Of a DNA stretch of 64,000 nt, positions 35,855 through 44,413 are shown piece after piece. Where the stretch lies: positions 186,001 to 250,000 of the forward strand of contig DASVTR010000018.1 of NCBI GenBank assembly GCA_036387475.1, in the 5' to 3' direction. A model generated the notes under the pieces. The model did not search any database. It was given only the letters and a program-made list of their open reading frames with translations, and was not told the DNA's origin. Source of the DNA: DASVTR01 sp036387475. GTDB taxonomy: Bacteria; Acidobacteriota; Blastocatellia; Pyrinomonadales; Pyrinomonadaceae. The position numbers and the translations under genes are program-made. How positions within the stretch are numbered: the stretch's first letter is position 1; the number at the start of each line of letters is the position of its first letter.

Positions 35855-37936
35855 TCAATCGCTTCTCCCGAATTCAATGCGAACGATTTGTCCGGCGTCC
35901 ACTTCTATGCCCGCCGCCGGGCTTTGTTTTATTGCGCGTCCTTCGCCGCTGGCTTCCAGTTGCAGGCCGAGTTGAGCGCAGACGCGGGCCGCATCGCGCA
36001 CGCTGCGTCCGCGTAAATCAGGCATGACGATGGCGCGCCGACTCGCCGCCGTGTAAACAATCTCGGACAGGCCCGTGCGCTCGTTTCCGCCGACGACCTG
36101 CGGGAGCGTTGCGCGCTGTCGTTCGCGCTCTCGCTCCTGTTCCTCCCTAACTCTGCCAGCGCTTTCGGCAGAAAGCCTGTTCTCTGCGAGCAGCCCCGGC
36201 GCGGGCACGGGCTTAAACTCAGTATCCGGTTGGACGTTCATCTCCGGCAGAATCTGCTCTGCGATTTCACGAAAGACAGGAGCGGCCACGTCGCCGCCGT
36301 GGTAAGCGCCGACGGGTTCGTCTATGACGACGATGATGACGACCGACGGATTCTCGACGGGCGCAAATCCGACGAATGAGCCGATGAACTTCGTCGTCGA
36401 ATAAGCGCGCGTCTTCGGGTCAATCTTCTGCGCTGTGCCCGTCTTGCCCGCCGCCGAATAGCCGTTGAGTTGCGCACGCTTGGCCGTGCCGTTTACGGTC
36501 ACGCCTTCCAGCATGCGTCGTAACTCTTTCGCCGTCTCGGCGCTGACAACCCTTCGCTGCTCCGGCTGCGCCTGATAGACCAATGAGCCATCCACCGCAC
36601 GGACTTCGCGCACCAGATGCGGCGCGACGCGCAAGCCGTCGTTGGCAAGAGCCGCAAACGCTGCGGCCATCTGCACGGGTGTGACGCCGACTTCCTGCCC
36701 GATCGCTATCGAACCCATAGAAGATGCCTGCCATTTATCAACGCGGCGCACCAGCCCGATTGTCTCGCCCGGCAATTCAACATCGGTCTTCGCGCCGAAG
36801 CCGAAGCGTCGCATGTACTCGTACATCTCATGGTCGCCGACTTTCAGGCCAAGCTTGATTGCCGCCACGTTGCTGGACTTCGCCAGCGCCTCAGCGATAG
36901 TCAAACTGCCGAACGCATGATGATCGCGCACGACTCGCCCGGCCACTGTGATCGAACCCATCTGACACTCAATGTGGTCAGTCGGCTTAACCAATCCCTT
37001 TTCGATGGCCGCGGAGAAGGCGACGATCTTGAAGGTCGAACCCGGCTCGTAAATATTTTGCAGCGCTTGATTGGCGCGCGTCTGTGCAGAAGAAGCGCGC
37101 ACGTCGTTCGGGTCGAAGCTCGGCGCGTTTGCCAGCGCCAGAATCTCGCCCGTGCGCGGGTCGAGCACGATGGCCGTGCCCGACTTGGCACGCGAATTTT
37201 CGACAGCCTTAAGGAGCGCCTGCTCGGTTCTGTACTGCACCATCTGATCTATGGTCAGCACGACCGTCTGGCCCGGCTGCGCTCCCGTCTCAAAGCTCGC
37301 GTAGGGCTGCCCTCGCGCGTCCCTCTCGATGAAGACCTTGCCCGCCTCGCCCTGTATCCGCTCGTTGTAAACTTGTTCGACGCCGCCCAGGCCCACTTCG
37401 TCAAGACCGACGAAGCCGAGGACGTGAGCGGCCAACGCTCCGTTCGGGTAATGACGCTTCGACTCCTTATAAGAGTAGACGCCCTTCAAAGAGAGCGCTC
37501 TCACCGCTTCAGCCTGCTCGTCGTTCAACTTGCGCGCGACCCACGCGAATTTTCTCTTGGCTGCCTGCGCCTCCTGCAAACGCTCTGCGAGCGCCGCAGT
37601 CTCCATCCTTAACACGGGCGCGAGCCGGGCGGCTGTCTCTTCGATATTCTCTATTTCGCCGGGCACGACGAAAAAAGATTCGACGCTGATGCTGCGCGCC
37701 AGTTCACGCCCCTGCCGGTCGAGCACAAGGCCGCGCAGAGGACTGGTCTCAAGCGCATCCTGCTGCTGCACGCGCGCACGCTCCCGTAGCCAATCGTGCT
37801 GAACGGTTTGCAGATACACGAGGCGTGCGCCAATCGCTATCATCCAGGCAGCTAACGTCAGGGAAACTATCAGCGCGCGGCGGTGCGAAGTATCAGGGCG
37901 GGCTTTCGATGAAGCGGCAAGGCGTCGTGCGCGCAT
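35855..37936 (-). CDS. ftsI: Septal peptidoglycan transpeptidase FtsI/PBP3 with PASTA domain
   Basis: 693 aa. Short basic tail, one membrane span (about 22-42), PBP dimerisation domain, then the transpeptidase domain with all three motifs: GSTFKIV (SxxK nucleophile), SSN (AKSSNVAAIKLG) and KTGT (AAGKTGTAQKI). A single PASTA domain ends the protein (VMPDLRGRSVRDAARVCAQL...KQSPAAGIEVDAG). It cross-links peptidoglycan at the septum with FtsW. The ATG lies 149 bp after the ftsL stop. Confidence 0.97.
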   Translation of the reverse strand: MRARRLAASSKARPDTSHRRALIVSLTLAAWMIAIGARLVYLQTVQHDWLRERARVQQQDALETSPLRGLVLDRQGRELARSISVESFFVVPGEIENIEETAARLAPVLRMETAALAERLQEAQAAKRKFAWVARKLNDEQAEAVRALSLKGVYSYKESKRHYPNGALAAHVLGFVGLDEVGLGGVEQVYNERIQGEAGKVFIERDARGQPYASFETGAQPGQTVVLTIDQMVQYRTEQALLKAVENSRAKSGTAIVLDPRTGEILALANAPSFDPNDVRASSAQTRANQALQNIYEPGSTFKIVAFSAAIEKGLVKPTDHIECQMGSITVAGRVVRDHHAFGSLTIAEALAKSSNVAAIKLGLKVGDHEMYEYMRRFGFGAKTDVELPGETIGLVRRVDKWQASSMGSIAIGQEVGVTPVQMAAAFAALANDGLRVAPHLVREVRAVDGSLVYQAQPEQRRVVSAETAKELRRMLEGVTVNGTAKRAQLNGYSAAGKTGTAQKIDPKTRAYSTTKFIGSFVGFAPVENPSVVIIVVIDEPVGAYHGGDVAAPVFREIAEQILPEMNVQPDTEFKPVPAPGLLAENRLSAESAGRVREEQERERERQRATLPQVVGGNERTGLSEIVYTAASRRAIVMPDLRGRSVRDAARVCAQLGLQLEASGEGRAIKQSPAAGIEVDAGQIVRIEFGRSD

Positions 37937-38085
37937 CTTTCGTGGTTCATTCCTTTTCTGGACTCACGCGTGAGAGAGTTTCGCAGCAAGTCCAGACACG
38001 CGTGACAGGAAAAGCTCAAGCAAAATCTTCGCGCCCGCGCTCTTTGAGGGGAGACCAACAGCGCGGCTTTTATCCGCCTTAATCG

Positions 38086-38487
38086 CTAACGGCCCAGCGA
38101 AGCGGATGGACTGACAAAGGCCGGAGACAGACGAGTCGAAGCGCTGCTGCTACTGCTGCTGGCGCTGTTCCTCGTATCAATCTGTGCGGCCTGCACGGGC
38201 TGTAGGCCAATGTCGCGCGCTGCGCTCTCCAGCCTCGCGGGCGCGACCAGTTGCTCGCGTTCGAGCAACAGGCGACGCTGCTCATCCAAGAGGTGCTCCT
38301 GCTCGCGGCGCAGGGCTTCTGTTTGATAACCGTAGCGCACCGCCGCGAAGTGCTGTCCCGCCGCAAAGACGAAACCACCCGCGAGAACAAGGCCGCAGAC
38401 AAGCAACAACGCCAGACGCCTGAGCGCGTGCCAGTCGCGTTCGCGGTGGATGGTGTAGTTCAATTGGTGCGCGGGTAATCTTCTCAT
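38086..38487 (-). CDS. ftsL: Cell division protein FtsL
   Basis: 133 aa. Small bitopic protein: basic cytoplasmic N-terminus, one span (about 24-44, LALLLVCGLVLAGGFVFAA), then a heptad-repeat coiled coil (EALRREQEHLLDEQRRLLLEREQL) and a Ser-rich tail. Sequence is poorly conserved in this family; position between rsmH and ftsI makes the assignment. It forms a complex with FtsB/FtsQ. Confidence 0.88.
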   Translation of the reverse strand: MRRLPAHQLNYTIHRERDWHALRRLALLLVCGLVLAGGFVFAAGQHFAAVRYGYQTEALRREQEHLLDEQRRLLLEREQLVAPARLESAARDIGLQPVQAAQIDTRNSASSSSSSASTRLSPAFVSPSASLGR

Positions 38488-38603
38488 TATGCTCTCGGCC
38501 TCTAGTTCAACACTTCAATTGCTGGCAATTTCGGAACAAAGCGCAGAGTCTCAGGGGGTGCGAACCTGCTGTCCGCGAGCACGTCTGCGAGTAAAGCTTT
38601 GGG

Positions 38604-39560
38604 TTAAATCTTGCGGCAGGCCCGAAGCTTGGCGCTCCGAGCGCGCGGGTTTTCCTCTATTTCAATCTCGCCCGGCGTAATGGGTCTGCGTGTCAGAATC
38701 TCGACCACACGGTGCGCTCCGCAAACGCAGACCGGAATGCGCGGCGGACACTCGCAATGCCCGCTCAAGCGACGAAGCTGCTGCTTCATCACGCGGTCTT
38801 CCAGCGAGTGAAAGCTGATGGCGACAAAACGCCCGTCCGTTTCTAAAAGATCAATCGCTCTTTCAACGAATTCGCCCAACCCTTCAAGCTCGCGGTTGAC
38901 CGCGATGCGCAGGGCCTGGAAAGTCCTTGTCGCCGGATGAATGTGTTCTGTCTTGCGCCAGCCGACGGCTCTTGCGACCAACTCGGCCAACTCTCGCGTC
39001 CCTTTGATTGGCTCTCCGCGCTCGCGCCTTTCAACGATCCATCTGGCAATGCGACGCGAGCGCCGCTCTTCCCCATACTCGTAAATAATGCGCGCGATCT
39101 CTTCCTCGGACAAATGCGCGAGCAAATCTGCCGCCGTCTCTTCATCGCTTTCGGCATCCATGCGCATGTCCAGCGGCGCATCTTGACGAAAGCTAAAACC
39201 TCTGTCGGCGTCGTCAAACTGGAGAGACGAGACGCCCAAATCAACAAGTATCCCGCGCACTTGCTGCGCGCCCATTTCCGCTGCCGCTCGCGGCATCTCA
39301 CGAAAGTTGGCGTGCACAGGGCGAAAGCGCTCGCCAAACCGCGCCAGACGCTCTGTGGCAAACCGGAGAGCCTCGCGGTCGCGGTCAATGCCAATCACAC
39401 GCGCTTCGCCCGCAGCTTCGAGAATCGCCTCGCTGTGCCCGCCGAGGCCGAGCGTGCCGTCAATAAACAGCCCGCCCTGCTCAGGCCGGAGCAATTCAAT
39501 CGTCTCTCGTAGCAACACGGGGCGATGGGGCGCGCCCATGCCCCCCATGAGCGCAGCCAT
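38604..39560 (-). CDS. rsmH: 16S rRNA (cytosine-1402-N4) methyltransferase
   Basis: 318 aa. The ATG at 39560 follows GGTGGTG; a later ATG (MGGMGAPHRPVLL) is also possible. SAM-dependent enzyme (formerly MraW). Seen: HRPVLLRETIELL, the SAM loop (FIDGTLGLGGHSEAIL), GILVDLGVSSLQFDDADRGF, ATRTFQALRIAVNRELEGL and FHSLEDRVMKQQL. Second gene of the dcw operon, as usual. Confidence 0.97.
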   Translation of the reverse strand: MAALMGGMGAPHRPVLLRETIELLRPEQGGLFIDGTLGLGGHSEAILEAAGEARVIGIDRDREALRFATERLARFGERFRPVHANFREMPRAAAEMGAQQVRGILVDLGVSSLQFDDADRGFSFRQDAPLDMRMDAESDEETAADLLAHLSEEEIARIIYEYGEERRSRRIARWIVERRERGEPIKGTRELAELVARAVGWRKTEHIHPATRTFQALRIAVNRELEGLGEFVERAIDLLETDGRFVAISFHSLEDRVMKQQLRRLSGHCECPPRIPVCVCGAHRVVEILTRRPITPGEIEIEENPRARSAKLRACRKI

Positions 39561-39597
39561 CACCACCGCCCCGTGATCTCAAAGAACTGTAAAAAGC

Positions 39598-39680
39598 ATA
39601 GTGATGAGTGATGTGTGATGTGTGATGAGTGATAGGCTTTTACTTCTAACTCATTATTCATCACTCATTACTCATTACTC
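39598..39680. repeat. Heptamer hairpin, GTGATGA word set (element E15)
   Basis: GTGATGA, GTGATGT, GTGATGT, GTGATGA on the left; TCACTCATTACTCATTACTC on the right. A unique word set in this window. It fills the gap between mraZ and rsmH. Confidence 0.9.
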
Positions 39681-39683
39681 TTA

Positions 39684-40124
39684 TTAGATTCCGAGTCGCG
39701 CGATTGCCGCCTCGTCCTCTTCCGTGTAGGGGTCGGAGAGTAGACGCTGTTGAAATTTCTCCAACTCCCAGACTTCCAGGTATGTCAAATATCCGAGCAC
39801 GGCCACGTCGCCATAAATGCCTGCGCTTTTTCTGAGCAACGGATGAATCAGAATGCGTCCCTGTCCGTCCATCGCCGTCTGTTGGCCGTAATAGTTCGTC
39901 CTGTCAAGGAACTTGCGCCGCGCCGGGTCCATAGAGGGCAAAAGCGCTAGCCGCTGTTCGATGGCTTCCCATTCCGGCAAAGGGTAAATCCGTACATTCT
40001 CCCCGGTCAGGCTCGTCACGTAGACCCCAACCCCATGCTTCTCTTCGACAATCCGCCGAAAGGGGGTCGGCACTTTCAAACGACCTTTGGGGTCAATCCG
40101 GGCTGTGTAATTTCCTCGCAGCAT
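39684..40124 (-). CDS. mraZ: Transcriptional regulator MraZ
   Basis: 146 aa, normal length. Two SpoVT-AbrB-like domains: LRGNYTARIDPKGRLKVPTPFR (residues 2-23) and QTAMDGQGRILIHPLLRKSAG (about 83-103), each with the DxKGR/DxQGR loop. MraZ forms a ring that binds direct GTGG repeats and represses its own dcw operon. Three such repeats lie in its promoter here. It is the first gene of the cluster. Confidence 0.97.
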   Translation of the reverse strand: MLRGNYTARIDPKGRLKVPTPFRRIVEEKHGVGVYVTSLTGENVRIYPLPEWEAIEQRLALLPSMDPARRKFLDRTNYYGQQTAMDGQGRILIHPLLRKSAGIYGDVAVLGYLTYLEVWELEKFQQRLLSDPYTEEDEAAIARLGI

Positions 40125-40210
40125 AGGGTTTGGGCGGGTGGCAGGGGACGCGAGGTGCTTAAACCTTTAAGTAAAACTTTAATGATAGTGCACAAGCTGC
40201 TCAGAAAAGC

Positions 40211-40240
40211 CCACTTCTTACCACTTTTCTCCACCCGCGC
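40211..40240 (-). promoter_or_regulatory. MraZ operator: three GTGG boxes at 10-bp spacing
   Basis: On the plus strand CCAC occurs at 40211, 40221 and 40231, giving GTGG three times in the direction of mraZ with A-rich spacers (AGAAAA, TAAGAA). MraZ is known to bind direct GTGG-type repeats with this spacing. The boxes begin right after the -10 hexamer, so bound MraZ would cover the transcription start. Confidence 0.8.
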
Positions 40241-40243
40241 CGC

Positions 40244-40273
40244 ATACTACGCCCCTCTTAAGCAGGCTGTCAA
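40244..40273 (-). promoter_or_regulatory. mraZ: Sigma70-like promoter of the dcw operon
   Basis: TTGACA (perfect, plus-strand 40268-40273) and TAGTAT (40244-40249) are 18 bp apart and directed at mraZ. The start would fall near 40237, leaving a leader of about 113 nt. It overlaps the MraZ operator. Confidence 0.75.
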
Positions 40274-40480
40274 GAAGAAAAAAACTGTTTGACAGAGATT
40301 TTTAAGCACGAAATGGTGTAATAATCGTGATTTCTCTTCTCTAAATTGATTGAGTCTTAAGCAGTCAGGGTGCTGAAAGGCGTCTGTGGGCGCTTCGGCG
40401 GGCGCGTTTGATAGCCAATCGAGGTCTCATCATGTATAGTCGCCATGCCTTTTAATACACAGTTGAGATGAAGAGCTTTA

Positions 40481-41275
40481 ATGGAGACTAGTTTCGGCGG
40501 GATTCTCCTCTTCGGCGCGCTGGCGGCGCTGGCGAACCTGTTTGGCGGACTATTGCTGACCTCGCCGGGCGCGGGTCGCCTTAACGAGCGGTTTCTCAAA
40601 TATCTGGTGGCTCTGGGCGCTGGCTTCATGCTGGCGGCGATTTTCATTGAAATCGTGCCGGAGACCGTTAGCCTCTGGACGGAGAATCTTTCGGGCGACG
40701 CAGCCGCCGAGGCCGTGCTCGGAGCAATGACGCTTCTTTTGGCGGGCTATCTGCTGATACAGCTTTTTGAGCACACCATCGCCCCGCACTTTCACTTCGG
40801 CGCGGAGACGCATCCGGAGCACGTTATTCGTCCTTCGGCAGCCTATACGGCCATCGGCGGATTGATGATTCATACCTTCTTCGACGGCGTTTCCATCGCC
40901 GCCTCTTTTCTGGTCAGTTTCAAAGTAGGCTTGCTGGTCTTTATCGCCATTCTCCTGCACAAAGTTCCCGAAGGATTTACGGTCGCTTCGATCATGCTGG
41001 CGTCTGGGCGCTCGCCGGGCAAAGCGCGCACGGCCAGCATCGCTATCGGAGTGGCGACGTTTGCCGGAGTGATTAGCGTCGCGCTGCTCAAGACTAAGAT
41101 TCAATCGGCTGTGGCCTACGCGCTCCCCTTCTCCGCAGGGGTCACGCTGTATGTCGCGGCCAGCGATTTGATACCTGAAGTCAATCACAAGGAAGAAAAG
41201 AACCCGTTGGTCTCGATTGTCGTTTTCGGCGGTGTAGCATTCTTTTACCTGCTGCATCGCCTGATTGAAGGATAA
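40481..41275 (+). CDS. ZIP family divalent metal transporter
   Basis: 264 aa, about eight membrane spans. Seen: LVALGAGFMLAAIFIEIVPE in an early span, the histidine-containing loop (IAPHFHFGAETHPEHVI), the metal-pathway signature of ZIP spans 4 and 5 (AIGGLMIHTFFDGVSIAASF; ILLHKVPEGFTVASIML) and DLIPEVNHKEEKNP. It imports zinc or a related metal. It stands alone and points away from mraZ. Confidence 0.92.
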   Translation: METSFGGILLFGALAALANLFGGLLLTSPGAGRLNERFLKYLVALGAGFMLAAIFIEIVPETVSLWTENLSGDAAAEAVLGAMTLLLAGYLLIQLFEHTIAPHFHFGAETHPEHVIRPSAAYTAIGGLMIHTFFDGVSIAASFLVSFKVGLLVFIAILLHKVPEGFTVASIMLASGRSPGKARTASIAIGVATFAGVISVALLKTKIQSAVAYALPFSAGVTLYVAASDLIPEVNHKEEKNPLVSIVVFGGVAFFYLLHRLIEG

Positions 41276-41372
41276 GCGGGCAGCGATGATGAGAAGCGAG
41301 CTATCTGAAGGAAGATTTCGCAATCGTTGCTGGCACGCGTCGCGCAGTGTTGACGTGCAGTCTTGAGTTGGT

Positions 41373-42251
41373 ATGATAGAGTTATTGAACAGCAATAATC
41401 GAAAGTTTGTTTTACAGGTATTCCTCGCGTTCTGGTGTGTGCTATGGGCAGGGGTCGGCAGTACGCGCGCCCAGACGGCCCAATCGCCGCTGCCTGCGCC
41501 GACGGGTCATGTCAACGACTACGCTAACGTAATTGACGCCGCGACGAAGCAGCGCCTTGAGACTATTCTTGAAAATCTGAAACGGGTCGCGCAGATAGAG
41601 GTCGCCATAGCGACTGTTGATACCACCGGAGGTCAGGATATTTACAATTACTCGCTGTCGGTGGCGCGCGGATGGGGTATCGGGTCGAAGGAGGGCGATC
41701 AAGCGGGCCTATTGCTTTTTGTTGCGGTTAACGACCGCAAATATTTCACACATACCAGCAGACACATCGAAGGCGACTTGCCGGACGGAGTTGCGGGACA
41801 GATACAACGCGAAAAGCTTGTGCCGAGATTCAAAGAAGGCCGGTACGGCCAGGGAATCTCAGACACAATGGAGACCTACGTCGCCACGTTGGCCCAGAGC
41901 CGTGGGTTTAGCATTGAAGGAATAGACCAGCGGCAAGCCTATCGAGAGACCGGGCGCACTCGTCAGAGGGGAAGAGGCACGCCGCAGATAGGCTTTCCGA
42001 AAATCTGTTTGTTTGCGCTGATTCTGCTCTTCGTCATCTTCCTCTTTTCGCGTGGCGGCAGAGGCGGCGGCGGCAGCGGATGCTTGAATATGTTTCTGCT
42101 GGGTTCGCTCCTTAATAGCGGCGGTCGGTCAAGCGGCTGGGGCGGTGGCGGCTGGGGCGGCGGTGGTGGTGGCGGTGGCGGCGGCGGAGGGTTCGGCGGT
42201 TTTGGCGGCGGCGGAGATTTCGGCGGCGGTGGCGCGGGCGGCAGTTGGTAG
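41373..42251 (+). CDS. TPM domain protein, YgcG-like, with Gly-rich tail
   Basis: 292 aa. Signal peptide (1-34, FVLQVFLAFWCVLWAGVGS), then the TPM (TLP18.3/Psb32/MOLO-1) domain at about 44-170 (GHVNDYANVIDAATKQRLETI, IGSKEGDQAGLLLFVAVNDRK). One membrane span at about 210-228 (ICLFALILLFVIFLFSRGG) precedes a Gly-rich end. Such proteins are often encoded next to LemA, as here two genes downstream. Function unknown; a role in membrane protein quality control has been suggested for the family. Confidence 0.88.
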   Translation: MIELLNSNNRKFVLQVFLAFWCVLWAGVGSTRAQTAQSPLPAPTGHVNDYANVIDAATKQRLETILENLKRVAQIEVAIATVDTTGGQDIYNYSLSVARGWGIGSKEGDQAGLLLFVAVNDRKYFTHTSRHIEGDLPDGVAGQIQREKLVPRFKEGRYGQGISDTMETYVATLAQSRGFSIEGIDQRQAYRETGRTRQRGRGTPQIGFPKICLFALILLFVIFLFSRGGRGGGGSGCLNMFLLGSLLNSGGRSSGWGGGGWGGGGGGGGGGGGFGGFGGGGDFGGGGAGGSW

Positions 42252-42260
42252 TAGAATGGA

Positions 42261-42341
42261 AACGATGAAGTCGGAATGATGAACGATGAACTGAAGAGAG
42301 TTTGTCTTTCATTCCGCGTTCATCGTTCCGACTTCATCGTT
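42261..42341. repeat. Heptamer hairpin, CGATGAA word set (element E16)
   Basis: CGATGAA, GTCGGAA, TGATGAA, CGATGAA on the left; TTCCGCGTTCATCGTTCCGA on the right. The centre (GAGAGTTTGTCTTTCATTCC) matches E2. It ends 9 bp before the ATG at 42350. Confidence 0.9.
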
Positions 42342-42349
42342 GGGTTAAT

Positions 42350-43096
42350 ATGTCTAAGAGAATCGTACAGGAAGCGCTCAGCGGGCTGGTTGACGACTTG
42401 CGCGCGACGCACGGCGAGAATCTAGCCTCCGTAGTGTTGTACGGCTCGGCGGCGGCAGGCGACCACGTAGAGTTGCGCTCGGACTATAACCTGCTGATAG
42501 CCTTGCATCGCATCGCGCCTGAGGATTTGCGCGTCGCCCAAGCGCCGATGCGCGAGTGGCAACGGTTGGGCCATCCGCTGCCGGTCTATTTCACGCTTGC
42601 GGAGCTAAGCGATGCGGCAGACGTTTTTCCCATAGAGTTTCACCAGATGGAGAAAGCGCACGTTGTACTCTACGGCACAGACCCTTTCGAGGCTTTGGAA
42701 TTTTCGGATGTCAACCTGCGGCATCAAACGGAGTACGAGTTGAGAAGCAAGCTGCTCCAACTGCGGCGGCTCTACATCCCATCTTCCGTCTCAATTGAAA
42801 AATTGTCGGCTTTGATGTCGGATAGCCTCGGCAGCTTTGCGGCGCTCTTCCGCGCGGTGCTGCTGCTGAGCGGTGAAGAACCGCCCGTGGCGAAGCCCGA
42901 TTGTGTGCGCGCCACCGTTCGCAAGCTCAAGCTCGACGGCGAACCCTTCGAGCGGATTTTCGATTTACGCACAGGCGACCTGTCGCTGACGGAGCAGGAA
43001 GCAAACGAACTCTTCGGCGCATATCTGGCGCAGATTGAGCGCGTGATCGAGGTAGTTGACCAGATGACAAGCGGTGCGCGGGAAGCGCGTGCCTGA
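42350..43096 (+). CDS. Nucleotidyltransferase-fold protein
   Basis: 248 aa from MSKRIVQEA. Residues about 12-60 carry the minimal nucleotidyltransferase motif: helix, then VVLYGSAAAGDHVELRSDYNLLIAL (GS...DxN instead of the usual GS...DxD, which may alter catalysis). The C-terminal half is helical (LRSKLLQLRRLYIPSSVSIEKL, AALFRAVLLLSGEEP), like HEPN/kanamycin-type helical bundles. It sits between the TPM and LemA genes; substrate unknown. Confidence 0.78.
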   Translation: MSKRIVQEALSGLVDDLRATHGENLASVVLYGSAAAGDHVELRSDYNLLIALHRIAPEDLRVAQAPMREWQRLGHPLPVYFTLAELSDAADVFPIEFHQMEKAHVVLYGTDPFEALEFSDVNLRHQTEYELRSKLLQLRRLYIPSSVSIEKLSALMSDSLGSFAALFRAVLLLSGEEPPVAKPDCVRATVRKLKLDGEPFERIFDLRTGDLSLTEQEANELFGAYLAQIERVIEVVDQMTSGAREARA

Positions 43097-43186
43097 CGAA
43101 TCGTTTAATGAGTTGCCTTAACAGGGCGGCTCACAAAAGACTCTGCCTTTCCGGCGAGTCGTGTTCTATCAATATGGAGAAGAGAG

Positions 43187-43807
43187 ATGAATAAGAGAAG
43201 AATGTTGCTGCTGGTTCTCGCAGTTTTTGTGTCTGTGGCGGCTAGCGGGTGCGGCTACAACACGCTTCAAAGCAAGCAGCAGAACGTCAAGGCCAAGTGG
43301 GCCAACGTCGAAAGCCAGCTTCAGCGACGCGCTGACCTGATCCCGAACCTCTTTGAAGCCGCGAAGGCGGCGGGCGTGCAGGAGCAGGAAGTCTTTAACA
43401 ACATCGCAGCCGCGCGGTCGCGCCTGCTGAATGCGACGAGCGCGGCTCCGGCGGGTGAAGGCGGAGACAAATCTCCCGAGCAGAAGCAGGCGATCATCGA
43501 AGCCAACAACAGCTTTGGCGGGACGATTGGACGGCTGCTCTCGCTGACGGAAAATTACCCGACCCTTCGTTCCAGCGAAAGCTTCCAGAAGTTTCAGGAC
43601 TCTCTGGAGGGGACGGAGAACCGCATCGCTACGTCGCGCGGCGACTATAACAATGCGGTGCAGGACTACAATACGACGCGCGGAAGTTTTCCGACCGTCA
43701 TCGGCGCGAAGATTTACGGCTTTAAGGAAGAGCCATACTTCAAGGCCGAAGAAGGCTCAACGCAAGCTCCGAAGATTAGCGCCGATTCCGTGCGTCCGAA
43801 ACAGTAA
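43187..43807 (+). CDS. LemA family lipoprotein
   Basis: 206 aa. Lipoprotein signal MLLLVLAVFVSVAASGCGYN (lipobox ASGC). The LemA helical domain follows: GYNTLQSKQQNVKAKWANVE, LQRRADLIPNLFEAAKAAG, LLSLTENYPTLRSSESFQKF, TENRIATSRGDYNNAVQDYN and FGF-like tail (KIYGFKEEPYFKAEE). The family is membrane-attached and of unclear function. GAGAAG precedes the ATG. Confidence 0.93.
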   Translation: MNKRRMLLLVLAVFVSVAASGCGYNTLQSKQQNVKAKWANVESQLQRRADLIPNLFEAAKAAGVQEQEVFNNIAAARSRLLNATSAAPAGEGGDKSPEQKQAIIEANNSFGGTIGRLLSLTENYPTLRSSESFQKFQDSLEGTENRIATSRGDYNNAVQDYNTTRGSFPTVIGAKIYGFKEEPYFKAEEGSTQAPKISADSVRPKQ

Positions 43808-43854
43808 GACGAAATAAGAATCATCGCAAGCCAAGCTTGAAAGGCCGTTGCAAT

Positions 43855-43906
43855 AAAGCTCAAGAGGCCGCTCCAATTTGGAGCGGCCTCTTGAGCTTTT
43901 TATTTT
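43855..43906. terminator. Bidirectional terminator: perfect 44-bp palindrome
   Basis: AAAGCTCAAGAGGCCGCTCC and the exact complement (43855-43898) pair with almost no loop and are followed by a T-run on the plus strand and preceded by A-rich sequence. It ends both lemA (+) and the microcompartment operon (-). Confidence 0.92.
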
Positions 43907-43925
43907 GGCCCGGCATAGAAAGAGA

Positions 43926-44399
43926 TTAAAAGCCGCGCGAGCTGCACATAGCGCAGTGGTCGCAGGGCTTGCCGCCCGGCTCAAGCTCGCAGGTCTTCGT
44001 GCCCTCAAAAAAGTCTACCAGTTCTGAGACGGTGGCCTCTTCGACGCCGAATTTTTCCTGGCTCGGATGCGTGGCCGGAACGTAGATGCCGCTGAGCCAG
44101 GGTGAGCGTGTGGCTGGGCCAGGGTTTTCAGTCGCAAGCTCACGGCTCGTTGCGTGGTGATTGCTGTGCGCTGCGCGTTGCGTGTCGCGGGTCGCAGCGT
44201 CTTCCGGCTTAAGGTGCGATTCGATGTTGGCGAGACGTTGTTGGAGTTCGGCGAGGCTGTGACGCATAGCCGCCACCTCACTATTCAACTCGCCCGCGCC
44301 TGCTGACGGTTGAGCCGTCTTTTGTTCGGCGCTGCTCTGCGCGACACGGCGCGCGATGCGCTCGGCCAACTGTCGCACTTGATCTTGCTCGCTGCTCAA
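43926..44399 (-). CDS. Microcompartment-associated protein with C-terminal Cys cluster
   Basis: 157 aa from a TTG start, 14 nt after the shell gene upstream. Residues 4-21 form an amphipathic helix (EQDQVRQLAERIARRVAQ), a pattern used as encapsulation peptide in other microcompartments. A coiled coil follows (about 38-64, EVAAMRHSLAELQQRL). The C-terminus has four Cys (C137, C146, C149, C152: KPCDHCAMCSSRGF), which could hold zinc or an iron-sulfur cluster. No family recognised; last gene of the operon. Confidence 0.72.
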   Translation of the reverse strand: MSSEQDQVRQLAERIARRVAQSSAEQKTAQPSAGAGELNSEVAAMRHSLAELQQRLANIESHLKPEDAATRDTQRAAHSNHHATSRELATENPGPATRSPWLSGIYVPATHPSQEKFGVEEATVSELVDFFEGTKTCELEPGGKPCDHCAMCSSRGF

Positions 44400-44413
44400 C
44401 TCAGGCCGCCTTC

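Noticed and set aside
36617..37612. Long plus-strand frame (331 codons) antisense to ftsI
   Set aside because: It is the opposite strand of a clear FtsI with all catalytic motifs; the GC-rich codon use creates open antisense frames. It has no family features.
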